Origin: an uncultured Oscillospiraceae bacterium
Lineage (GTDB): Bacteria > Bacillota > Clostridia > Oscillospirales > Oscillospiraceae
Reading direction: 5' to 3'
Assembly: GCA_947630785.1 (NCBI GenBank)
Contig: CANRIW010000018.1
Coordinates: 1-38,723 of the forward strand
Length of the DNA: 38,723 bases
Under the pieces are notes generated by a model. That model ran no database searches, had not been told where the DNA came from, and saw only the letters and a program-made list of their open reading frames with translations. Numbering within the stretch: the first letter of the stretch is position 1; every line of letters begins with the position of its first letter. Shown in pieces: positions 32,862-38,723 of this stretch. The translations under genes and the position numbers were made by a program.

Positions 32862-34457
32862 ATGAAGCTGACCTTTTTCGGCGCCGCCAAGGCGGTCACC
32901 GGCAGCTGCCACTGCATCGAGTGCGGCGGCCGCAAGGTGCTGATCGACTGCGGCCTGCAGCAGGGCCGGGATGAGCGGGACAACCGGGAGCTGGATTTCT
33001 CCCCCAACTATATCGACGACGTGGTGCTGACCCACGCCCACATCGACCATTCCGGGCGGCTGCCCCTGCTGGTGAAGCTGGGCTTCGCCGGCAACATCTA
33101 CTGCACCCGGCTGACACGGGACCTGCTGGACATCATGCTACGGGACTCCGCCCACATCCAGGAGAGCGACGCCCAGTGGGAGAACCAGAAGGGCAAGCGG
33201 GCCGGCCGGGAGCCGGTGGAACCCCTTTACACTGTGGCCGACGTGGAGAAGACCCTCCGCCATGTGATCCCCTGCGAGTACGGACAGGAGGTGGACGTGG
33301 CGGAGGGGATCAGGCTCCGGTTCGTGGACGCGGGCCATCTGCTGGGCTCGGCCAGCGCGGAGCTGTGGCTCACCGAGGGGAACGAGACCAGAAAGATCGT
33401 CTTCTCCGGGGACATCGGCAACCGGGAGCAGCCCATCATCCGGGATCCCCAGTACATCACCGAGGCGGACTATGTGGTCACCGAGAGCACCTACGGCGAC
33501 CGGCTCCACGACATGGACGAGGTCCCCGACTACGCCGGCGACCTGGCCGTCCTCATCGACGAGACCCTGGACCGGGGCGGCAATCTGGTGATTCCCTCCT
33601 TCGCGGTGGGCCGCACCCAGGAGCTGCTGTACTTCATGCGGGAGATCAAGGAGCAGGGGCTGTGCAAGGCCGCCCCCGACTTCCAGGTCTACGTGGACTC
33701 CCCCCTGGCCGGGGCGGCCACCCATATCTTCTCCGGGGACCTCCACGGCTACCTGGACGAGGAGGCCATCCAGGCCCTGAAGGACGGCAATCTGTTCCAG
33801 TTCCCCGGGCTGAACATCACCGAGAGCACCGAGGAGTCCCGGGGCCTCAACGACGACCCTGCCCCCAAGGTCATCATCTCCGCCTCCGGCATGTGCGACG
33901 CGGGCCGCATCCGCCACCATCTGAAGCACAACCTGTGGCGGCCGGAGTGCACCGTGCTGTTCGTGGGCTATCAGGCGGAGGGCTCCGTGGGCCGGCGGCT
34001 GCTGGACGGCGTGCCCAAGGTCAAGCTGTTCGGCGAGGAGATCGCGGTCCGGGCCCGCATCGTCAACTTCCACGGCCTCAGCTCCCACGCCGACCGGGAC
34101 GGCCTGCTCCGGTGGATCGACGCCTTCCGGCCCGTCCCCAGACAGACCTTCGTGGTCCACGGGGAGAGCCAGGTCACCGAGATCTACGCCGACACCCTGC
34201 GGAAGCGGGGCGTCCCCGCCCACTCCGCCAACTACGAAGAGATCTACGACCTGCTGGAGGACCGCATGGCGGCCCCCGGCGTGGTGCTGGAGCCCAGGGT
34301 CAAACAGCTGGAGACCGGCTCCCCCGCCTACAAGCGGCTGGCAGAGACGGGACAGAAGCTCAACGAGCTCATCGCCGCCAGCAAGGGCCGGGCCAACAAG
34401 GACCTGGCCAAACTGGCCGACCAGCTCCGGGCTCTCATGGAGAAGTGGGAGAAATAG
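32862..34457 (+). CDS. Metallo-beta-lactamase/beta-CASP RNA-processing exonuclease-like protein
   Basis: 531 residues. Zinc motifs H58-x-H60-x-D62-H63 in THAHIDHSG, DAGHLLGSAS, SGDIGN, and later the beta-CASP insertion with SASGMCDAGRIRHHLKH, then SSHADRDGLL and FVVHGE. This is the YSH1/CPSF-related branch of RNA-metabolising MBL proteins, probably an exo- or endoribonuclease. It lacks an obvious KH domain, unlike archaeal CPSF. AGGAGAGGAG precedes the ATG. The tail (about residues 480-531) is helical and basic. A GPH transporter follows 60 bp later, likely unrelated in function. Confidence 0.93.
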   Translation: MKLTFFGAAKAVTGSCHCIECGGRKVLIDCGLQQGRDERDNRELDFSPNYIDDVVLTHAHIDHSGRLPLLVKLGFAGNIYCTRLTRDLLDIMLRDSAHIQESDAQWENQKGKRAGREPVEPLYTVADVEKTLRHVIPCEYGQEVDVAEGIRLRFVDAGHLLGSASAELWLTEGNETRKIVFSGDIGNREQPIIRDPQYITEADYVVTESTYGDRLHDMDEVPDYAGDLAVLIDETLDRGGNLVIPSFAVGRTQELLYFMREIKEQGLCKAAPDFQVYVDSPLAGAATHIFSGDLHGYLDEEAIQALKDGNLFQFPGLNITESTEESRGLNDDPAPKVIISASGMCDAGRIRHHLKHNLWRPECTVLFVGYQAEGSVGRRLLDGVPKVKLFGEEIAVRARIVNFHGLSSHADRDGLLRWIDAFRPVPRQTFVVHGESQVTEIYADTLRKRGVPAHSANYEEIYDLLEDRMAAPGVVLEPRVKQLETGSPAYKRLAETGQKLNELIAASKGRANKDLAKLADQLRALMEKWEK

Positions 34458-34517
34458 CCGTCATCCCCGCGGCGGGCGCCGCGTGAAATCAGTACCAAAC
34501 AAGGAGAGAGAAGAAGA

Positions 34518-35909
34518 ATGAACCTGACCCGTTCCCAGAAGATCGCCTTCGGCATCGGCGCCGTAGGCAAGGACATGGTGTACGCCCTGTCCGCCACCTA
34601 CGTGATGTACTACTACCAGGACATCCTGGGGCTGCCCTCCACCTTCGTGGGGCTGATCCTGATGATCGCCCGGGTGTTCGACGCCGTCAACGACCCCTTC
34701 ATGGGCATCCTGGTGGCCAAGACCCGGACCCGCTGGGGCCGGTTCCGCCCCTGGCTGTTCAGCGGCACCGTCCTCAACGCCGTGGTGCTCTACGCCCTGT
34801 TCGCCGCCCCCGCCCTGGAGGAGACCCCCATGATGGTCTACTTCACCGTCATCTACATCCTCTGGGGAACCACCTACACCATGATGGACATCCCCTACTG
34901 GTCCATGATCCCCGCTATCACCTCCACCCCCCAGGACCGGGAGAACCTGTCGGTGGTGGGCCGCTCCTGCGCCGGCGTGGGCTCCGCTCTGATCCAGATC
35001 GGCACCGTGATGGCCGTGGCCTCCCTGGGCGGCGGCAGCGAGCGCGCCGGCTTCGGCCGGTTCGCCCTCATCGTAGCCATCATCTTTGTGGTGGCCGAGA
35101 TCATCTGCTGCCTGAAGGTGCGGGAGCACGACGGCGAACAGATGAAGACCTCCACCATCCCCGAGATGTTCAGGGCCCTGTTCAGCAACGACCAGGCCAT
35201 GATCACCGTGCTGGCCATCCTGATGATCAACGGCGCGCTGTACCTGACCTCTAACCTGGTGATCTACTTCTTCAAGTACGACGTGGGCGTCGCCCTGAAC
35301 CTGGGCGCCGAGTGGCAGGGCAACTACACCCTGTTCGTCACCGTAGGCGGCGGCTGCCAGATCCTCGGCATGATGGTGGCCTACCCGCTGCTCCGCAAAT
35401 TCCTGGGCAACACCGACCTCTTTAAAGTGGCCCTGGGCCTGGCCATAGGGGGCTACGCCCTGATCCTCATCATCTGCCTGATCGGCCAGGCCAGCAATAT
35501 GATCCTGCTGTGCGTCTGCGGCGCCCTGGTGTTCGCCGCCAACGGCATCCTGTCGGTGCTGACCACCGTGTTCCTGTCCAGTTCGGTGGACTACGGCGAG
35601 CTGAAGTCCGGCCGGCGTGAGGAGTCCGTCATCTTCTCCATGCAGACCTTCGTGGTCAAGGCCGCCTCCGGCGTGGCGGTGTTCATCACCGGCATCGGCC
35701 TGGATCTGATCGGCCTGGCGGGCAACTCCGAGGACGGCGCCCCCGTCGCCCAGAGCGCCCAGACGATCACCGGCCTGCGGCTGCTGATGACCATCATGCC
35801 CATCATCCTGCTGATCGTCGCTTTCATCTTCTTCGTCAAGAAGTTCATCCTTACCGACGCCAAGGCCCAGGAGATCGCGGACACCCTGAACGCGGGGAAA
35901 AACGCCTGA
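34518..35909 (+). CDS. GPH-family sugar:cation symporter (MelB-like)
   Basis: 463 residues, 12 membrane segments. Opening LTRSQKIAFGIGAVGKDMVYALSATYVMYYY and the segment RVFDAVNDPFMGILVAKTRTRWGRFRPW are the typical glycoside-pentoside-hexuronide transporter signature with the conserved D of the cation site. Imports a glycoside or hexuronide with Na+ or H+; substrate unknown. No glycosidase is adjacent, so its sugar cannot be inferred from context. AAGGAGAG upstream of ATG. Intergenic 34458-34517 shows only a small GC hairpin and no clear promoter, so read-through from the beta-CASP gene is possible. Confidence 0.94.
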   Translation: MNLTRSQKIAFGIGAVGKDMVYALSATYVMYYYQDILGLPSTFVGLILMIARVFDAVNDPFMGILVAKTRTRWGRFRPWLFSGTVLNAVVLYALFAAPALEETPMMVYFTVIYILWGTTYTMMDIPYWSMIPAITSTPQDRENLSVVGRSCAGVGSALIQIGTVMAVASLGGGSERAGFGRFALIVAIIFVVAEIICCLKVREHDGEQMKTSTIPEMFRALFSNDQAMITVLAILMINGALYLTSNLVIYFFKYDVGVALNLGAEWQGNYTLFVTVGGGCQILGMMVAYPLLRKFLGNTDLFKVALGLAIGGYALILIICLIGQASNMILLCVCGALVFAANGILSVLTTVFLSSSVDYGELKSGRREESVIFSMQTFVVKAASGVAVFITGIGLDLIGLAGNSEDGAPVAQSAQTITGLRLLMTIMPIILLIVAFIFFVKKFILTDAKAQEIADTLNAGKNA

Positions 35910-35958
35910 ACCGCCTCTGCCCGGCGATCTGCCGCGCGGCCGCCATACATAGACGAAA

Positions 35959-35985
35959 GCTCCCCCGGCCACCGGCCGGGGGAGC
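35959..35985. terminator. Hairpin between GPH gene and 69-residue gene
   Basis: GCTCCCCCGGCC (35959-35970) and its complement (35974-35985) with an ACC loop. The T-tract is short on both strands (minus strand TTTCGTC). Confidence 0.6.
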
Positions 35986-36000
35986 GATACGTATCGGACG

Positions 36001-36210
36001 TTACAGAGAGAAATCCTCGTCTTTGAATCGATCGAAGCTGGCCGCCGCCGGTCTGGGGGGCACCCGCTTCAGAGGGTCGTACCGGAAGGCCCGGCAGGCG
36101 CCGGCGGGGGAGACCACGCCTTTTTTCACGCAGATGATATGTTCCTCGTCCATGGACGCGCCGCGCTTGCAGTAGGCGCAGCGGGGCTCGATATTCCTGT
36201 CGAACAGCAT
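36001..36210 (-). CDS. Conserved-looking 69-residue Cys-containing protein
   Basis: Starts MLFDRNIEPRCAYCKRGASM and carries four Cys in a zinc-ribbon-like order: C11 and C14 (CAYC), then C27 and C39 (IICVKKG, ACRAFRYDPLKRVPP). The spacing would suit a single structural zinc. GAGGGGG lies about 8 nt before the ATG. The gene sits upstream of the GPH hairpin and downstream of ylbJ on the same strand (33 bp gap), so it may be a ylbJ operon member. I recognise the RYDPLKR-P ending as a recurrent Clostridia small protein, but no function is known to me. Confidence 0.8.
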   Translation of the reverse strand: MLFDRNIEPRCAYCKRGASMDEEHIICVKKGVVSPAGACRAFRYDPLKRVPPRPAAASFDRFKDEDFSL

Positions 36211-36243
36211 GGCGGCGTCCCCCTCGTTTCGGTGTTTGATTGA

Positions 36244-37416
36244 TTATACACCATCTGTCCGAGATTTTCCACACTTTTTTCGCAGCAGGGTCCCGCACAG
36301 GGCGGTGATGGCCACCCAGGCCCCGAAGGCGGCCACCGTGGAGAGGACCAGCGCGGTGGAGAAGTCCAGGGCGGCGATGGACTCGGTCTGCTCGATGAGG
36401 TAGTCCGCCACCGGCGCGGACAGGGGGAACAGCCGGGTGACGAAATAGGTCAGTCCCGCGGCGATGAGCCCGTGGCACAGCTTGCCCGCCAGGTAGACCC
36501 GGACGGAAAGCCCGCTGTCCGACAGGAAGGACAGCACCTGGCAGTGGACGGATAGCCCGGCCCAGCCCAGCATGAAAGCCGCCGTGGAGACCCGCCCCGC
36601 CAGCTGGGCCTCTCCCCGGAGGGAGGACACCCCGGAGGACAGCTCCAGCAGGCCGGCCACCAGCCGCTTGGCCCACTCCTCCCGGAAGCCCAGGAGGGAC
36701 AGCCCCCGCGCCACCAATGAGAGCACCCCGAAGGCGGAGAGCAGCCGCAGTACCACCGCGAAAAACACCACGAAGGCGCAGATGTTCAGGGTGCTCTGCA
36801 TGGCCCGGGTCACCGCGCCGGTGAAGGCGGCGGGGAGGGTCACCGTACTGATGGGTTTCGACCGCTGTGAAGGATTTTTACTTTTCACGGCCCCGCCGTA
36901 AAAGCGGAAGATCAGCCCCACCATTACCGAGGCCAGGGCGTGGGTGAGATAGAGCAGCAGGCCCACACGCCCGTCCCCGAACACCCCCGCGCCCACCACC
37001 CCCAGGATGAAGGCGGGCCCCGAGTTGTTGCAGAAGGCCAGCAGCCGCTCCGCCTCCGTCCTGGAGCAGAGGCCCTGCTGGTAGAGCTGGAGGGCGGTGC
37101 GGGCCCCCACCGGGTAGCCGCCGATGAACCCCAGGGCCACCGCCGCGGCGCAGCTGCCGCTGACCCGGAACAGGGGCCGCATAAGGCCCTCCATGGCCCG
37201 GCCCAGATAGGCCGCCAGACCCAGGTCCACCACCAGCGACGACAGCACGAAGAAGGGAAACAGGGAGGGGACGATCACATTGAAGCACAGGGTCAGCCCG
37301 TCTTTCGCCCCGGCCATGGCCTCCTGGGGGACGAGCACCAGGGCGGCGGCACAGATCAGCAGTGCCAGGCCCAGCAGCCCGTCCCTGACCCCTTTTTTCC
37401 GAAGAATCGCCAGCAT
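36244..37416 (-). CDS. ylbJ: Sporulation integral membrane protein YlbJ-like (nucleoside-recognition/Gate domain)
   Basis: 390 residues, about eight to ten membrane segments with two Gate-type repeats: the first around TLCFNVIVPSLFPFFVLSSL and GGYPVGARTALQLYQQG, then CNNSGPAFILGVVGAGVFG, and the second near MQSTLNICAFVVFFAVVLR and SGVSSLRGEAQLAG. This matches YlbJ, needed for spore cortex formation in Bacillus. Start chosen at ATG 37416; a longer form beginning at 37473 lacks a ribosome binding site and overlaps the opposite gene's promoter. A possible sigma-E-like promoter lies just upstream. Supports a spore-forming lineage. Confidence 0.88.
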   Translation of the reverse strand: MLAILRKKGVRDGLLGLALLICAAALVLVPQEAMAGAKDGLTLCFNVIVPSLFPFFVLSSLVVDLGLAAYLGRAMEGLMRPLFRVSGSCAAAVALGFIGGYPVGARTALQLYQQGLCSRTEAERLLAFCNNSGPAFILGVVGAGVFGDGRVGLLLYLTHALASVMVGLIFRFYGGAVKSKNPSQRSKPISTVTLPAAFTGAVTRAMQSTLNICAFVVFFAVVLRLLSAFGVLSLVARGLSLLGFREEWAKRLVAGLLELSSGVSSLRGEAQLAGRVSTAAFMLGWAGLSVHCQVLSFLSDSGLSVRVYLAGKLCHGLIAAGLTYFVTRLFPLSAPVADYLIEQTESIAALDFSTALVLSTVAAFGAWVAITALCGTLLRKKCGKSRTDGV

Positions 37417-37436
37417 CCCATCGCCCCCATGAGGAA

Positions 37437-37465
37437 AGGGTATGCGAAAATCAGAAAAAGATTGC
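37437..37465 (-). promoter_or_regulatory. Possible sigma-E-like promoter of ylbJ
   Basis: On the minus strand CATACCCT (37437-37444) resembles the sigma-E -10 (CATACAAT); 14 bp upstream is GCAATCT, a poor match to the -35. ylbJ is sigma-E-dependent in Bacillus. Confidence 0.25.
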
Positions 37466-37490
37466 CTGTCCATCCGGTTTGCGGTATAAT
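37462..37490 (+). promoter_or_regulatory. Promoter of the DUF2804 gene
   Basis: TTGCCT (37462-37467), 17-bp spacer, TATAAT (37485-37490). Confidence 0.75.
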
Positions 37491-37523
37491 TCTCTCAAAG
37501 AACACATAAAAGGAGGGGCATCC

Positions 37524-38555
37524 ATGCAGCATGAGATCATCGAGAGCATCCCCCTGCTGGACGGGCAGGGGAACCTGACCCAGCCGGGGTACGCGAAGAA
37601 GCTCCTGCCCGTCTATGACCGGCGGGCCGTCAAGGCGGGGGCCCACCGGCTCAAGGAGTGGGACTACTACTATGTGGGGAACGACCGGTTCGGCGCGGCT
37701 ATGACCATCGCCGACAACGGGTACATGGGGCTGGACTCCATTTCCTTCCTGAGCTTTGAGGGGACCCCCTGGCAGATCACCAAGAGCCCCATGCGGGCCT
37801 TTCCCATGGGGACGACCGCCCTGCCCGCCACCTCGGCGGAGGGCACCTCCGCCATCTCCGGCAAAGGGTACGCCCTGGTGTTCATCGCGGACGGGACCCG
37901 GCGGGTCCTCACCGCCCACATGGATAAATTCCGGGGGCAGGACGCCATCGACATCTGGGTGGAGCTGACCGGGGAGCCGGAGGAATCCATGGTCATCTGC
38001 ACCCCCTTCCGGAAAAAGGGCCACTTCTACTACAACCAGAAGATCAACTGTATGCGGGCCAGGGGGAAGGTGAAGATCGGCGCGGAGGAGTACGCCTTCG
38101 ATCCGTCCGACTCCTTCGGCGTGCTGGACTGGGGCCGGGGGGTGTGGACCTACCACAACACCTGGTACTGGGGCTCCGCCTCCGGTCTGGCGGACGGCCA
38201 GCCCTTCGGGTTCAACATCGGGTACGGCTTCGGGGACACCTCCGCCGCCACCGAGAACATGCTGTTCTACAGGGGCAAGGCCCACAAGCTGTCCCAGGTA
38301 AAGTTCAACATCCCCATGAACGGGAAGAAAGAGGACTACCTGAAGCCCTGGACCTTTACCAGCGACGACGGCCGGTTCGAGATGGGGTTCGTCCCCGTCA
38401 TCGACCGGGCCTCCAACACCGACTTCAAGGTGCTGAAAAGCGACCAGCACCAGGTATTCGGCCGCTTCACCGGCACGGCGGTGCTGGACGACGGGACGAA
38501 GATCGAGATCAAAGACTTCATGGGCTTCGCGGAAAAAGTGGAGAACAAATGGTAA
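37524..38555 (+). CDS. DUF2804-family protein
   Basis: 343 residues. The full-length pattern fits DUF2804: an N-terminal IIESIPLLDGQGNLTQPGYAKKL, KEWDYYYVGNDRFGAAMTIADNGYMGL, a central DSFGVLDWGRGVWTYHNTWYWGSASG and a C-terminal FGRFTGTAVLDDGTKIEIKDFMGFAEKVEN. The predicted fold is a beta-rich, lipocalin/calycin-like barrel. Function is unknown; the family has been suggested to bind small hydrophobic ligands, which is not shown here. No signal peptide, so cytoplasmic. AGGAGG about 8 nt before the ATG; 15 codons of open frame upstream are not used. Own promoter and terminator. Confidence 0.9.
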   Translation: MQHEIIESIPLLDGQGNLTQPGYAKKLLPVYDRRAVKAGAHRLKEWDYYYVGNDRFGAAMTIADNGYMGLDSISFLSFEGTPWQITKSPMRAFPMGTTALPATSAEGTSAISGKGYALVFIADGTRRVLTAHMDKFRGQDAIDIWVELTGEPEESMVICTPFRKKGHFYYNQKINCMRARGKVKIGAEEYAFDPSDSFGVLDWGRGVWTYHNTWYWGSASGLADGQPFGFNIGYGFGDTSAATENMLFYRGKAHKLSQVKFNIPMNGKKEDYLKPWTFTSDDGRFEMGFVPVIDRASNTDFKVLKSDQHQVFGRFTGTAVLDDGTKIEIKDFMGFAEKVENKW

Positions 38556-38561
38556 AGAGAG

Positions 38562-38594
38562 AGGGCCGCTCCGATGGAGCGGCCCTGATTTTTC
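38562..38594 (+). terminator. Terminator of the DUF2804 gene
   Basis: AGGGCCGCTCC (38562-38572) pairs with GGAGCGGCCCT (38576-38586) around GAT, followed by GATTTTTCC. Confidence 0.85.
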
Positions 38595-38598
38595 CATG

Positions 38599-38723
38599 TG
38601 ATAATCGGGGCTCCCGGATCGTCATATAGACGTGGCCACAAAACGGAAAGGGAGTCCTGCAAATAAAAGTCAAGCCCAAAAATGAAAAAAGGCCACAAAA
38701 ATCGTGGTCTAAGAAAAAGGGCA
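38599..38723. other. AT-rich intergenic tail with no recognised gene
   Basis: GGCCACAAAA occurs twice (38634-38643 and 38691-38700). No ribosome binding site, reading frame or clear promoter. It probably belongs to the upstream region of a gene beyond the window. Confidence 0.4.

Noticed and set aside
34461-35972. 503-residue minus-strand frame opposite the GPH symporter
   Set aside because: Shadow of the plus-strand transporter; extremely rich in His, Gln and Gly and without start signals.

Overview
The window comes from a GC-rich chromosome with Gram-positive expression signals: AGGAGG-type ribosome binding sites, TTGACA/TATAAT-type promoters and many hairpin-plus-T terminators. It also has a large (Alu-domain) SRP RNA upstream of dnaX, a sporulation membrane protein of the YlbJ type, an S-layer-homology (SLH) protein and a K+-dependent membrane pyrophosphatase. 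Together these suggest an endospore-lineage Clostridia, most likely an Oscillospiraceae gut relative (Flavonifractor/Intestinimonas-like). That placement is inference; no 16S rRNA gene is present.

Layout. 1-7.7 kb: 3' end of alaS with a HIT-family hydrolase, asparagine synthetase on the minus strand, then an operon of a Gpi18-like membrane glycosyltransferase, exonuclease III, a fused ThiE-ThiD protein and ThiN, closed by two tandem terminators. 7.7-11.1 kb: a MATE exporter divergent from a PadR regulator followed by two membrane proteins sharing a nearly identical N-terminal HAAS/permease-prefix domain. 11.1-15.4 kb: SRP RNA (ffs), dnaX, ybaB/ebfC and an M3 oligoendopeptidase where recR is often found. 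15.4-18.4 kb: an unidentified membrane protein, an alanine/glycine:cation symporter whose start codon lies in a terminator hairpin, and a patch with an AT-rich GNAT gene beside a truncated NUDIX gene.

18.4-24.7 kb is an ion-homeostasis block: K+-dependent H+/Na+-pumping pyrophosphatase (hppA), the K+ uptake pair trkH/trkA, and a divergent thioredoxin-reductase-like gene. 24.7-31.3 kb: a 47-residue small protein, a 1326-residue secreted transglutaminase-like/SLH protein, an IS200-like transposase with altered catalytic residues, a CPA2-type cation/proton antiporter and a 61-residue membrane microprotein. 31.3-38.7 kb: O-acetylhomoserine sulfhydrylase, a beta-CASP metallo-beta-lactamase ribonuclease-like protein, a GPH-type sugar symporter, a 69-residue Cys-containing protein, ylbJ and a DUF2804 protein.

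Most genes are core metabolism, transport and information processing. I saw no CRISPR array, prophage, tRNA or restriction system. The less ordinary items are the HAAS module duplication under PadR, two places where a terminator-like hairpin overlaps the translation start of the next gene, the degenerate IS200 transposase just upstream of the SLH gene, the GNAT/NUDIX breakpoint, and three unidentified small proteins.
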